Source: Oscheius dolichura (Eukaryota; Nematoda; Chromadorea; Rhabditida; Rhabditidae). Taken from it: 64,000 bases of DNA. The stretch covers positions 930,001-994,000 of the forward strand of contig OW051493.1 in NCBI GenBank assembly GCA_932521035.1, in the 5' to 3' direction. Below are positions 12,801 through 24,806 of the stretch, one piece after another. The notes under the pieces were generated by a model, which was given only the letters and a program-made list of their open reading frames with translations, had not been told where the DNA came from and searched no databases. Made by a program: the position numbers and the translations under genes. Every line of letters starts with the position of its first letter. Within the stretch, counting starts at the first letter, position 1.

Positions 12801-15800
12801 ACTAGAAAGACGAGATAGTTATGCTTTCATTTTATTTGAATAGTTATATAGTCTGTCAAGAAAAAAACGACATTCAAGGTCTAACGATTTAGCCGCGAGC
12901 CGAACTTACTGGCCTTTTTTTCTTCTTGGCCGCTCAAAAATTATCTGTGAGTGCGCCCCACCACTAAAATTTGCTATCGGCGAGTTAGACCTTGAATGCC
13001 GTCTTTTTTCTTGACAGACTATGACACAACGAATATCCTGGTAGTACCAAAAGTTTCAAGGCGATCTTATAATTCAATCTTGAAATGAAGAAAACAATAA
13101 CAGCCTCTACTGTAGGGATTTTCGAGTATTTTAGCAGTTTCACTTCGCTTCCCCGCGCTTTTACCGATCAAATGTCTAAACTTGACTGAATTAGGCCGTT
13201 CTAGAGATTCTAGACTGTTGAAAAAGGCTGTTTTGGTTGTTTTTCCACTTGAAAGAAGCCAGTCTCTCGCTGATTTTAGGGGTTTTGAAGTGGCAAAACA
13301 AAGCAGTAAATGAGGGCTTCCTTATTTTATTTTTCTCGAGAGCTGATCCGTCCCATCAACACTATTATCCGCCAGGGATACGATTTCCTATCCATCTCAT
13401 TTGAGCATCGTTTTTCGTCAACAATAGCCTATTTTCTTTCCATTTATGCTTACTTTTTTACCATCACAGAGACCTAAACGGCAGAGCGGCAAGCCTAAGC
13501 GAGGGCCAAACCCCCATTGTTTCGAATTTTCAAGAAAAATATAAGTACCCTAGGTGATATGGAGTTATCATTGGATTCTCTTTACAGCGCCTTTTCAATA
13601 AAATCTAAAACATTCATTTTGTATCCGAATGTCTTCATTTTCGAAGGATCTTCTCATAATACGAGAATCCTTTATAACCAATTCCTGAAAATTAGAAAAT
13701 CCCCCATGAAATCTGTGCCAGAACCATCTTCTTTCCAAAAAAAAGACTATCCTCTCGTCGTTTCCCTCTCCACCCACCCCATTACTAAATTAGTCCCTCC
13801 TAATTTTCCCACCCTGCTTGTTCTTTCCATCCTTCTCATACGAATCCAATAAATCTGAACGGCAAGAAACAGCTGGCTCTCTCTCTCTAAAATCCATCTG
13901 GCTAGGCTCTCTCCAGTAGCCATAAAGTCGGCTGGCCGGCTTTCCCGGATTATTGCTCACTCCCTTCTTTTCACACGCCCTTTGAAAATTCTCGCTCTCT
14001 CTCTTTCTGTCTCGCTGCTACATTGAACTTGGCGGGAATGGGGGAAAAACAAGACTGGGCCCACCTCCACCTTTTTATTTGAATAACTTCCCATGCTTTT
14101 GAACTAGAATAAGAAGGATTGGTAGAACATTTTTGTATTACATTGCTCTAGTTTTTTACGGTTTCAATGGGCTAGTATAAGAAATTTGTACAAAGCTCCA
14201 TCGATAACGGGAAAATAAGAATTTCTGAACTTTTCTTCTGTTTTGTCCAAGTTTTAAATCTTATTGCGCTAATATCTTGTACTACAACAATCGATGGGTC
14301 AGTACTAAAATTCATACTGATCCTTTCAAACTCGACAATTCCAGCACATTTTCAAGTAGAAATGCCCGAATTTTAGAGGAGAAGATAATAAGCGGAAGGA
14401 ATCCTTTTACACTGCGCTACTAAATCTTTCCATATCTTTGGCTTAGAATATAAAGAATTCACAGAACATTTTAAATTGTTTCGTGCCGCTATAAAAGATC
14501 TTTGGGCAAATTACCGACAGTATACGTTGCGCTATGTTTTGCACTAAAAAAACAGAAAAACGGACAACATTTTTAATTTTTATGTTGTTCCGTTAGGAAT
14601 TTAAAAGAATCTGGGCAAATTTCTCTTACTGTTCGTTCTGTGTGGACCTAAAAATTAAAGGATCGCTGTCACATTTTTGAAAAATAATCAGCCCGGCACC
14701 AGAGCAATAATATTGAAGGAATCATGAATTGTTCTCATGCTTTTTTGTAATTTTTTTCTTTATTCAGCTGGTTATTATAAGATCTTTGAGCTCGTTTTTG
14801 TTGATTGATGATAGTCAATTCTTTCCAACGCTAAAATTTGAAAGAAGAGCAACATTTTTTTTTTGAAAAATTTTCGTTTCGGCGGGGGTATTTTGAAGCA
14901 CTTCGACATCTTTTCCTCACTAGTTACGCCCTCCATTTCTCGAGAAAATAAGTCTTCCAAATTCTTTCAAATCCAGTCATTTTCCCTCTTTCATTTACTT
15001 GTTTTCCTCCCGCTAACAACATCCCGGCTGGTGTTTTTTGTTAGACAGCGTAAGACAATAAATCTCACGCGCGTTGCTCCCTTCATCCCCGGCTGGCGGC
15101 GACTCTCCCGCCGTCCAGCTAGGCAACAGTGTTTTAATGTGACTCAATGGATATCCGCCCATTTGTCCTCCTCCCCTTGAAAATCCTCCATATCATCCGA
15201 TCAAAACAACATGTTTTTCTGTTGGTCGCCGTAGAACAAGCCAGATTTTCTCTCAGCTCTTTATCACACTTGTAAAGCCTTTGAAAAAGTAATGTTTAGC
15301 GGGCATATTGCTTTTTATGAAAGTTTCCAAAGCCCAATCAAAAATAGGCTTCAATGAGGAAATAAGTAAAAGTGGTAAAACAAACGTTTATTCACTACCG
15401 CTTGGGAATTTTTTGTAATTCTAGCCTTTCTGCCTATTTCCTTTTGAATTTTTAGCCGAATTTCATCCTAAACGTGTCCAAAACCGGGGCCCACCTGAAA
15501 ATTCTATCGCAAGCATGAATAAACAGAATTTCTGTCTTATCTTGCTTTTGTTTTGGTGTAAATATAACGCAAGAACACAGTTTAGTCCACATTTTCCAAG
15601 TTTCATGCTGTATATATTTCCTAGCTAATTTGTACAATGACGATAAGTGATCTGGTAGTACCCCCCTTCAAAGCAATTTTGACCTCTTCTTCCGCGAGGA
15701 GATTGATAATTCTCATTGGAGAAGAAGTTGACTAGCTTTTGAGATTGAACCATACCCAATAATTTCACAGTAAACATCTCATGTTTTACTAACAAAATAA

Positions 15801-18800
15801 GTAAAAGTGATAAAACAAAAATTTGTTATACTGGTTTCCTACTAGCGACTTTCACTATTCAATTTATGCTGGGCTATTTTCACCAATTTACCTTCAATTT
15901 TTTGTCAAATTCCATTATAAACCTTTCCTGTTCCTCATCGCTGTCCCTAAATCTCTAAAACTGCTCCTTGAGAAGAAATCAAAGAGAAAAAATGACCCAG
16001 TAATATCCGTCTTTTCATGTTTTTCTAAGGTGTCTGCTAAAAATTGGTATCAAGGTTATCCGGATCAAAACTTTCTTTCAATGAAAGAATAAATAGACTT
16101 TATAAAACAGAAAAGTAATCTACAACGTTAACCGTGACGTATGCTACAGTAGTTATCGGCTATTCCATCCCATTTTTCTGCCACAAAGCTTTCCCAAAAA
16201 TGAATTTTCCATAGTTATCAGTCCACTATTTACTTGGGATAAAGTATTCTAGTCCAGTGCGCGAGTGTCCCAGTAAATTGATCCGACCATCTTCTTTTTT
16301 CTTTCCTTTTCTGCTTCATGATTCCAATATAGGAAATCCTATCTTACGTGGTTCATTGTGTTTGAAGCTAACCGTTGCAAATTAGGTAATTGCATTTTTG
16401 GTGATGTTCTTTCATTTTGGTGGAGAAGAGAGGCAGAAGAACGCAATTAGTCAGGATTTTTTTAGGGTTTACTCTGCCTATATACTCTAGTAACATCCCC
16501 ATTTGACAATTTTCGTTGTTCTGTGGATCTTGAACTTTACGATATGAAATCATTGGCCTTTTACTCGATAGTTCGCCTGTTTTGCCTCGGATCAATTCAT
16601 TTTTCTCCCTTTCCAGAGGAAAATCTTCCTCCTGGCCTACAAAATAGGTTGTGAATACAGGTTCCAGGAAGAGAAAGAAGAGAACAGTAGGGGAAGAATA
16701 TTCCTTGTGACAAGTGTAACCATAATATCAACGGCACAAATATTGTTGAAACGGCTGGAATTTTGAAAAAGTCGTGCTATATCGGCGAATTGACTTATTC
16801 TCTCTTATTAAAGTTTTATTTTTCCATTAAAACAATTTTCAAACTGTCGAACATAATCACTCAAGAGGACTAATTCGTCAACAGACTGCTCACAATTATT
16901 TTTAGTTGTGCTGTGACAGACTGAAAAAACTATCCACTTTTTGGTTTTTGGTGGAGAATAAGCAGGGGAATACATTGTATAAATATTTTTACGTCTTGCG
17001 CTCCCTATATATATAAGCAAAGAGTATTCCTTGTGACAAGTTTGACCGCACCAAAGACATAAATATTGTTGATACAGCCGGAATTTTGAAATAATCACGT
17101 TCTTTACCTGTATCTGTATCATTCTCCTCTCTAAGTAAACCTAGGAAATTGATTTCTTTTCCCTTATAAAAGTTTTATCCATTCATTAAGACACTTTCCA
17201 AACTGTCGCATGTATTCCGTTCTTTTTTTCCTTGTTCATCATGAAGTAGAGACAATTTGGTCTCCGACCTCCTGATAGAATTAAAAGTCACCGCTTGAAG
17301 TACTTTTCGTAGTAAAGAGTCAGCGAACGGGGCGGCGACAACTCATTTCAGAGAGAGTTAATCATTCCGCCCTTTTCAGCCATTCTCGCCCCTGTGAAAC
17401 TCATTTACACACTCTCTCACTCTTTACTCTTTCACCTCTTATTCTTCCTTGTTTATTCTAGAGGGAAACTGGGGGAAATTAGAGAATTATGGGGAATTTT
17501 CATGTTTTGGAGCTATTATATGAGAACTGGTTCTGTCTAGTATCCTAATCTTGCCACCAGCGGACAAGTTTCCAACTTCCTGTTCTTTTTCTAGTCGAAT
17601 GTCTAAAATGTGTCTCCTCCTCTAATGTTGCTGCAGTTCTCATTACAACTTTTTGACTTCTTCTCCCACGTGGATGCTCCCCTTTTAGCACTAGACTACT
17701 TAACTTTGTAAATGGAGTATTGAGAGAAGCTGTTGTTCTTGTTTGAAGTAGTGTCATTGATACAGTAGCAATTTGATAAAAAACGGTGTACACTGACTTT
17801 ACCTGTCCGGAACTCATAAGAACTACCCGGAAAACCTAAAATTCACAAAAAGAGTCGGTTGGATTAGAGAACTTTTAGTTGCTAAGAATGCCCCGTAAAA
17901 GTCAAAAAATCCTAAAAGAATCGAATATGTTCATTGTAATTCCTAACCTACTACTAAAGTAGTTACCAAATTGACCAGCTACAAAAATGATAAGAATGAC
18001 CCATAAACCCATAAAAATTCAAAAGAAATCTCGGATCAAACTAAGAGATGTTCCCGTTTTATCCCCTTCTTTTAGTCTTACTTCCTTGGTCAGCTGAGTC
18101 ACAAAATTGGCTTCATTTCCTCGCGGAGTAATAAACCGGATAATTCATTCCTGCTTCCATTTTAGTTTCCCACTTTCTTTCAGTTTAGAAATCTTACGGT
18201 AAAAATGATTCGTTATAGAGATAAAAAGGTAAGAAAGAACGGGAAACTACTTTTAGTCAGAGTTTTATAATTTGTATAAAATACACTAGCAGCTGACTAG
18301 TTATTACGTGCAACTGATTTCAAACAGACAGATAGAGATCTCCCCATTATTCGGGTAGGATTGTTGTCGTTCACAGAATAGAGATCGAATATTGGATAAA
18401 AGTCATGTTAGAGTACAAATAGACCATTGGTACTTGGTACAGTAAAGATTGCAACACTGATTTCGGATCAGGAAAACATATGTATGAGATATAAAACCGT
18501 AAAAATTTAGAGAAAAAAGACTTCCGTTTGACTTCTCCTTTCCTTGGTTTTCAATGTCTTACTGTAAAAATGATCCATTATAAGACATGTGTCTTGGAGA
18601 GCGACTCAAATCAGGAACCACTTTTCTTCAGAGTTTTATGGTTACCATAAAACACGTGAGAAATTATTGCTTGGCTTCTTGGAACATAGAAAGCTGGCTT
18701 TCATATACTGCTATTCTTTTCCTTACTTCTTCACCTCGTGATGGTACCTATTTTATAAACTTGGCTACTTTCCTCACCACAAAATAACCATGAATTGTGT

Positions 18801-21800
18801 GAAGCAGTTCTTCTGGTCATAAATACTCCAATTGATACAGTAGAAAATCAAAATTCTATTTTTTCCTGTTATCCATCTACGAACGTCATCAAACTAATGC
18901 CGTTCATTCAATGCCAATGATCTATAAAACCGTAAAAATTCAGAAAATCTTTGCTTTCCATACAAAACTAGCAGACTTTCCCAGCTTATTCTTTCTCTGT
19001 CTCATTTCCTTCCCAGTTGAGCCACAAGATTGTCTTCATTTCCACTCAAAAGGGTAACAAACCTTTGAATTACTTCCTTTCCCATTTCAGTACATGCAGT
19101 TGAGCAATCTTGGAACCACTTTTATTCGGCGTTTTACTAGCATAATAAAACATACGAAAAATTATTGCCGGACTGTTCTCAGCCCAGAATGTGGCTTTCT
19201 TCTATTCTTGCCACTCTTTTCACTACTTCTTGACCTTGTGTTGGTACTTATTTTATAAACTTGGCTGCTTTTCCACTAAAAAAAGACATCAAGAATTGAG
19301 TGACGGAGTCGTTTTGGTCAGAAATACTCCACTTGATACAATGGAATATCAAACGTTCTCCTGTTTGTTGTAATTTCCCCAGAAAGCAAGCCTCACAACA
19401 AATTCTGCCGATTCAGAACAGCTAAAAATGACCCATAAAACTAAAAAACCCCGAAAAAAATCCTTATTTTCCCTGCAAAATTAGCAGACTTTCCTATTTA
19501 TTCATTCCCAGTCTCATTTCCTTTCTCCCGTTGAGACAGGAGATTGGCTTTATTTCTTTTTTTCCTGCTAGAAGAGGTATAACCCTGATAATTACATTTA
19601 CTTGTCTGCTTATGACGTTGTTTTCCTCGAATTTCGGGGTATATTACTGTAAAAACTTGATTACTGCTATCCTAAGCGGTAGATTTACCAGTAGCATGTA
19701 TGAGCGATTTTTTGAGTTTTACGGTGCCCCTAAAATATCCAAATAATTCTTGCTTTGCTTCTTTGTGCATTACACTATAATTTCCCAAATTTTCAGTATG
19801 GTCTCGGCCCGCTCACTGGAATGGACCTCATTACTGGTACAGCTCGTCGCTTCGGGAGTGTGTCTTATAGCCTCAATGGCGGTTATCAGCGCCAAATTAC
19901 AGTCGACTTCTATTTATCCGGATAAACAATTCGTTAGGTGAGTTTTGGGTTATTTTTTATCGAAAATGGGGGGGGGGCAATAGGAAGCGGAAAAGTTGTT
20001 GGATATAGTCAATTTCCAACGGAAAAGACACAAATTCAAATTTCGCGGCACACCTCCGCTGCAGGACCAACTAATTTTTCACCTGGTCCCGTAGCGGAGA
20101 AATTTGAATCGAAGCTTTTCCCGTTGGAAATGGAGTATCGCACATTGGAACACTGAAAAATTCCTTTTCGCTGAAATTGATCAACCAATTGGAACAAAAA
20201 AATTTCTTTGAAATTTATAAATTCGCCAAATTATTTTTTTGGCTTCGAGCCGGGCACAAAATTGTTACAAAGCTGTGTCGCCTTCATTAGGATTGTGCGT
20301 GTGCAATTGCATAAGCGTATTTTGGAATTCACATTATCGAACTTTTTAATTCACGCCTCCAATGAAATTTTTTTCTCTTCTTTTGCAAATTTAGAGCATC
20401 CGACTAGCTACATTTATAAAAAAAGAAAAATTAAAAAACTCAAAAAACGCACGACTGAATACGAATAGCGTTTCCACGAACAGTCCGACAGGCCTGTCGG
20501 GCTTTCCATGACCACGCCAACTCGATTTTCTACCGTTTTCAATGATATTTTTTAATTTCTTTTTGTTGCTGCATGTAGCTAGCTAGATGCTCTACATTTG
20601 CAAAAGAAGAGAAAAAAATTTCATTAGAAACTTGTTTTGTTTAGCTCGATAGCGTGAATTCCAAAATGCGATTACCCAATTGCACACGCACAACCCTAGC
20701 CTTTATATCTTTGTCTTCCAATCCATAGTAGTTCGATGCACATCCTTATTTTCAGTCTGGACTGGTGGTCTTTTTGTATCCTGAGCTTTATGATGATCTT
20801 CGCTACCGTATTCTCCATGTTCGGGTTGAGTAACCATAAGAGGACGTTTCTCTACCCTCATCTTATGCTATTGGTATGCATTTCGTCTCACTTATTAGTC
20901 CTACAAACAAATTCTTCCGCTTTATAAACTAACCCAAACAGTAAAAAAGGTAATCCAAAGTGGGAATATTGAAAATGGGACGCTTTTGGCTTCAGAATGA
21001 CTTCATAATATTGTTAGATGATTGAAAACCAATATACACTAGGATCATCTTTATTCAAAACTGGTACAAAACTGTGACGCCTTTATATCTTTTCGTTGTC
21101 GAGACTTTACGGGTGCAGGGGATCGGACTGTCGGGTATTTGAAATCAAGGAACCGAGCCAAATAACTTGCTCTCTTTGATGAAGGAAGAGGTGAAAAACT
21201 GTTATCCTCTAAGTTTTGCTGCAAGTTCGTAATAATCACACATCTTCTAGAACTAGTAGTCCTGTGCGAAATGAAAACATCCCAAATGTATCGTTTTTCC
21301 CCGTCTATTCTTTTCTCCGACGTTGTTTTCCCATTTTCTTATCAAAATATCGTTCAAAAATTGGCTTCAAAAGTCATTTCTGGGAGACAATCTTGATGTT
21401 TACCGACAAAACGGGCATAAGATTCATTCAGTCATGATTCCAAATTTTGAACTCCCATTAGACAAATTTGGCAATCTTGATACAGTAACACCTCCGCCAT
21501 TCTAAAGATTGCCCTTTATGACCTATCAGCAATTCCCATCCTGTTTCACAAAAAGAAATAGAGGATTCATTCATTCTAATAAAATTGGCTCTTCTTTTGG
21601 GTTTTACTGCAAGTTCATTATAATCACACATCTTTTAGAACTAATGCAGCTTTAACATAGCTAAAAAAATTCATAAATAAATTCTCCTTCATAGATTTTC
21701 TAGCATCTATTCTTTCTTCTGATGATGCTTTCCCATTTTCTTGTCAAAATCCCGTTCAAAAATTGGCTTCAAACGTCATTTTTGGAAGACAATCTCTATT

Positions 21801-23088
21801 TTTACCGACCAAACGAGCTCAAAATTCATTCAAACACTCAAAACAAAACTGATTCCAAATTTTTGACTGCCATTGAATTTTTTTGTCTTCTTGTTTCAAT
21901 GGAGGGGACCTTTTTGTGTAGCTACCGAAACATAACGAACAAATTGCACGAAAAAGTATTTTTGAAAATACACCCCGAAAGAAAGTTGCTCCTTCCGTTG
22001 CCGCAACTGCCTTCTCCCTGAATTTATTCCCTTCTTGATTCATAAAAAAATTAAATGGCCCCTATTTCAGATAATCTACTGTGTCTTCGTTGGACGTGTA
22101 CTTATTCGGGTAGTTATTGAATTAGAAATGGCTGAAAGTAGCTGGGCTTTTGGAGTCTCCGTCTTGGTATTAGCAGGTAGGTTATTTATTTTTTCTGTTA
22201 TGGCTAGAATTTATAACAATTCGTTCTGCACTACCTAGAGTTTAGTGAATGTGTACATTTCCAGAAATCTTCATAATGGCGTCGATAGTCTTCGAATTTC
22301 GGACCCTTCAACGGATGACGTAATTATTTCTCCGATTGGGAGAAGGAGTAACAGAACTACGGGTAATTTTTATATCTCGGTCCTTGATAGTCCGATCCCC
22401 TGCACCCGTAAAGTCTCGTCAGGCGAAAGATTTGAAGGCGTCACAGTTTAGTAACAGTTTTGAATAAAGATGAGCCGACTGCCGAGACTTTACGGGTGCG
22501 GGGGAGCGGACTATCGAGGGCCGAACCATTTTTGTTGTTTTATGGTTTCTGGAACTGTTGAAAAGGGAAGCAAGATCAGCTTATCCATTCTTGTAGGTTA
22601 TTTTGCAGTTATAAACCCCAAAACTTCAAAAAAACAGAAATCTAAATAAGAAAAACATTTCCGTTTCGTTCCCTCTATTTATTCCTCATATTTTCAATTG
22701 ATGTATTTCTCCTTTATTGACGGTAGCTCCACACAAAAATACCAAAAGTAAAAAATCTCCGAAGTTTTGATTTTCGACAAAAAGAAAAGAAAGAACTCAA
22801 CCAATTGTTAGTTTAGCTATAGTCCATTTCCAACGAAAAAGACTTCGATTCAAATTTCGCGGCGCATCTCCGCTACGGGACCAACATACTGTTCACCTGG
22901 AAGTCTTTTTCGTTGGAAATGGATGGACTATAGCTAAACTAACAATTTGTTGAATTCTTTCTTTGATCTTTATTGAAATTTCACCTCTGCAATATCACAA
23001 ATTCCCTGTTTCAGGTCTCCCAGAAGCTATTGGAGCTCTATCTTCAAGGACGCCCTATTCCGATGGAAAATGGCTCTCTGAATGGTAG
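3850..23088 (+). CDS. Probable four-transmembrane-helix protein, family not recognised (6 exons)
   Basis: Joined exons: 3850-3956, 13470-13553, 19797-19937, 20756-20873, 22071-22176, 23015-23088 (stop TAG). Every junction is GT-AG, the phases match throughout (630 nt, 209 aa), and the last four exons are strongly coherent. The protein has a hydrophilic N-terminus (residues 1-70, rich in Ser, Lys and Arg) followed by four hydrophobic segments at about 74-95, 114-135, 146-166 and 175-191. The chosen start lies 9 nt after TTTACAG, a possible trans-splice acceptor; a second in-frame Met is at 3886. Exons 1 and 2 are less certain because they are short and separated by 9.5 kb. If they are wrong, the gene could start at the Met at 19798, giving 145 aa. 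Role unknown; an integral membrane protein by composition. The introns carry family A, B, C and D repeats. Confidence 0.6.
4317..4487. repeat. Family B fold-back element, diverged
   Basis: Left end TAGTCCGTTTCCAACC; right end GGTTGGAAATGGACTATA. The interior differs from other family B copies, so only the termini are conserved. Confidence 0.6.
4724..5420 (+). repeat. Pair of degenerate direct repeats, spacing about 549 bp
   Basis: The block at 4724-4860 (CTAACCGAAGCAAAAGATAT...CTGTGTAGCAAAATAATGA) is repeated at 5273-5420 (CTAACCGAAGCAGACGATAT...TTGTGTAGCAAGATGATAA). It lies inside the proposed 9.5-kb intron and has no coding signal. Confidence 0.7.
6049..6586 (+). repeat. Pair of degenerate direct repeats, spacing about 385 bp
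   Basis: Both copies begin CAGTAACCTCCTCA, contain TTCATGTTTTGAACAAT and AAAAAGCTCACTTCTATCC, and end in CTCTTTCAG. They are intronic tandem duplications that have since diverged. Confidence 0.75.
6826..7181. repeat. Family A long fold-back element, complete
   Basis: The ends are TATAGTCTGTCAAG and CTTGACAGACTATA. Most of the two halves are inverted copies: the AAAGGTCTAACGGACGCTCG block, the CCCCGTAGCGTCGTTGGAGG block and a TTTTGATATGAAATTTTATG block all recur in reverse. The element would form a hairpin with an arm of about 170 nt. MITE-like, non-coding, flanked by TA. Confidence 0.85.
7657..7798. repeat. Family C fold-back element (CTGCACCCGTAAAGTC)
   Basis: Left arm CTCGGCCCTCGATAGTCCGC then CCTGCACCCGTAAAGTC; right arm GACTTTACGGGTGCAGG, ending in GGACCGAGC. 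The centre holds AAACTGTTACAAAACTGTG followed by ACGCCTTTATA, a feature of this family. MITE-like. Confidence 0.85.
8270..8440 (+). repeat. Family D dispersed repeat
   Basis: Contains GTTGAGATGTGACTGG, CTCCAACTAGGTCTTTGAA, GACCAAGAAATG and GGACACAAACACCCGATACT, all of which recur at 52110-52265, 61985-62140 and, reversed, at 63545-63690. The short open frames in it recur with the repeat (a conserved VFVSVSR-like string) and do not indicate a gene. Confidence 0.75.
9980..10870 (+). repeat. Three degenerate tandem units of about 330-390 bp
   Basis: Each unit contains a GAGAGTGGGTTTTAGAGCTTC-like block followed by CGGAGACAATC (about 10003, 10425 and 10725). Units also contain an ATAAAGGC...TGAAACCATCAA block, which is the reverse strand of the GTTTCA...TTTAT module. 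Confidence 0.75.
11392..11468 (-). repeat. tRNA-derived SINE head or tRNA pseudogene
   Basis: On the minus strand there is a box A-like TGGTCAATTGGTGCA and, about 40 nt on, a perfect box B GGTTCGATCCC with a paired T-arm. The acceptor-stem halves do not pair, so it is not a functional tRNA. Confidence 0.6.
12847..13022. repeat. Family A fold-back element, short internally deleted copy
   Basis: It has the same TATAGTCTGTCAAG / CTTGACAGACTATG ends and the CATTCAAGGTCTAACG block, but the interior is much shorter and different from 6826-7181. Confidence 0.8.
14100..14780 (+). repeat. Degenerate tandem units with GTTTC...TATAA modules
   Basis: Blocks such as TAGAATAAGAAGGATTGGTAG / TAGAATATAAAGAATTCACAG recur about 340 bp apart. 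GTTTCA at 14161 and GTTTCG at 14478 are each followed 9 or 6 nt later by TATAA. Intronic, with no coding signal. Confidence 0.6.
16698..17210 (+). repeat. Pair of degenerate direct repeats, spacing about 325-347 bp
   Basis: GTATTCCTTGTGACAAGT and AAATATTGTTGA..C.GC.GGAATTTTGAAA occur at 16698-16781 and again at 17022-17103; a TTTCCAAACTGTCG-type block follows each. Confidence 0.75.
17880..19760 (+). repeat. Array of degenerate tandem units of 370-580 bp
   Basis: Four or more units can be followed by recurring blocks: a CAGAGTTTTAT...ATAAAACAC block near 18255, 18620, 19122 and 19705; a TCATTTCCTT...GTTGAGCCACAAGATTG block near 18100, 19010 and 19515; and an ATGACCCATAAA block near 17998 and 19426. 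It lies upstream of, or within the intron before, the exon at 19797. Confidence 0.7.
20004..20146. repeat. Family B fold-back element
   Basis: Left end ATAGTCAATTTCCAACGGAA; right end TTCCCGTTGGAAATGGAGTAT. The interior has TTCAAATTTCGCGGC and CCCGTAGCGGAGA as in the other copies. It lies in an intron of the membrane-protein gene. Confidence 0.75.
20280..20705. repeat. Imperfect inverted repeat within an intron
   Basis: GATTGTGCGTGTGCAATTGC, CGTATTTTGGAATTCAC and AATTTTTTTCTC...TTTTGCAAAT near 20290-20395 recur inverted near 20600-20695. Probably a fold-back element of another family; the middle is AT-rich. Confidence 0.65.
21046..21162. repeat. Family C fold-back element, one end truncated
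   Basis: Contains the central AAACTGTGACGCCTTTATAT block and the right arm GAGACTTTACGGGTGCAGGG, but lacks a full left arm. Confidence 0.75.
21180..21880 (+). repeat. Pair of degenerate direct repeats, spacing about 400 bp
   Basis: TTCCCATTTTCTTATCAAAA...CGTTCAAAAATTGGCTTCAA near 21330 recurs near 21732, followed in both by a GGGAGACAATC/GGAAGACAATC block and a TTTACCGAC block. Intronic. Confidence 0.75.
22376..22527. repeat. Family C fold-back element, complete
   Basis: CTCGGTCCTTGATAGTCCGA and CCTGCACCCGTAAAGTCTCG on the left; CGAGACTTTACGGGTGCGGG and CGGACTATCGAGGGCCGA on the right; a central AACAGTTTTGAATAAAGATGA block. Confidence 0.9.
22816..22936. repeat. Family B fold-back element, near-perfect arms
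   Basis: Left end TATAGTCCATTTCCAACGAA, with AAAGACTTCG following; right end GTCTTTTTCGTTGGAAATGG then ATGGACTATA. The arms are nearly perfect, suggesting the youngest copy in the window. Confidence 0.85.
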
Positions 23089-24806
23089 GAAACCTCCCCA
23101 AGCTGGTTGAAAACTGCTACAAAACTACAAATTCTTTTTGTGATTTCGATTTATTGTGATCATTGTCATTCACTTACCTCCTCAAGTGCTTTATTTTTGT
23201 TTTTTTTTTGTAACAACCAGAATGTTAGTGAAGAATTATCAATGTCAAAGTTTCTTATTACCCTGGGGAAACTGTAAAAATTTCATAGAAAAATATGGAA
23301 ATTTCTTGTTTTTATGGTTTTGCCGTTCGATTATTCAGGTTATTCTCCAATTCCTCCCATTTCCTACAGATTACGAGGAGCAACAGTCCATAATATTGTA
23401 ACCTTACAATTGTGCAGCTTATCTTACTTTATTCACATCAGTTTACAGCTGTTTTTATTCTGTGCAAAAGCCGTAAAAATACTGCTCACAATAATAATAG
23501 CGCCCTCGATTTGAACAACATAATTATTTCATCAGTTTTGCTCTCTTCTTATGAAGAACTTGAAGTCTTCTTTATTCACTGGGCGATGACCATGTTTGCG
23601 CTTTTATGGCTTATTTTACAAAATTTCCCAAAAAAAAAAACGATACGAGCAGGAAGAACTGCTCACAATGCTGAAATATTGTAAAGGGACCCAATTTTGC
23701 TTCCTATTACAGTTTATTCAAAGCCGTAACAGAGACTTCTAACATGTAACATACTATATTTTGAGTTTTACCCTGTTCTTATAATGAACCTGAAAACTTT
23801 TGATTCACTCCATATGCCCTGTTACCAAGTTACGGCCAAAATTTCGCATTCCCCCCTCCCTTGCCAAGAGGCTGTGAGCTGGCAATACTGTCCACCATGG
23901 TGGCAGTGCAGTGTAAAGTGACACAATTGGGCTCCTCTAATTCTGTTTACACTGCTCTGCAACGGCTATCCCCCCACTTATGATGACTGTCTCTTGCGTA
24001 ACTGCCAGGCGGCAGGCGAGGAGAGTTGCGCAATAATGGAGCTCACTATCCTCTTGCACTACAAACTCTTGGATATTGAGAATTAGGGGGAATAAGAAGC
24101 TCTCTTGATACACATTGAACAAAATTATCACCATCTCCTTTTGTCAAATATGTTTTGTTTAATCAGCAGTGAACTGTTTGTGATGCCTTTTGTGGAGTTA
24201 TGTAGATCTCCAGAAACGAAATTAAATTCATAAAAACCGACGTAAAAATGAGTAAAAAATTAGTGCTTTTATCAGTTTTATGTCTATTTTATAACGGCCC
24301 GTCGTCGTTTTCCAGTACATTTGGATCTGTTATCCTACTTTTATCCCATTCCTAAAGCCGAAGAAAAGTCAAAATTTTTATATTCTCCTATTTTTCAACA
24401 GTAAAACAATTTCTCCACTACAAGATCACCCCTTTCTCTTGTATATTCCCCGCTATCTTCGTTGTCCTTGGATTCCCCTCGTAAAGAAACAAGCGGGACT
24501 ATACAGCGGTTGTAATAATAACAGCTAGATAAGGTTCTTTTGCTAATTTTTGGGCTTCATGCTTTTCTTATAAAGAAGCAACGCCAATTTTTTTTACTAC
24601 AAAACAAGTCGTTTCGGCGTAAACACGTAAACTTCGATTTTATCCGGCGGCGGGAACCTCCTGGGGCAATTTTTAGGCAGTTTTACCTTTTCTTTATTAC
24701 AAAGTTATGAGAACATCTTATCCAATTAATAGTTGTCCAATTAATATTCTCCAAAAAAAGGAGGAAAAGAATTCCAAAGATAGTATTACAGGTTTGAAGG
24801 GTGTAA
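23089..24806. other. Intergenic spacer, no gene recognised
   Basis: Only AT-rich sequence with short open frames lacking splice support. An ATAATTATTTC- and GGAAGAACTGCTCACAAT-containing stretch suggests further diverged duplications, but I cannot delimit them. Confidence 0.4.

Larger units (their letters stand above)
3957..13469 (+). other. 9.5-kb first intron of the membrane-protein gene
   Basis: No nested gene was recognised. The intron is built from repeats: diverged direct duplications (4724-4860/5273-5420; 6049-6195/6431-6586; three units in 9980-10870), family B (4317-4487), A (6826-7181 and 12847-13022), C (7657-7798) and D (about 8270-8440), and a reverse-strand tRNA-derived SINE head at 11392-11468. 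If exons 1-2 are not part of the gene, this is intergenic DNA. Confidence 0.45.

Noticed and set aside
17545-17817. 90-codon minus-strand frame ending RWWQD
   Set aside because: Reads fairly protein-like but has no adjoining exons, homology or start context; left out for lack of support.
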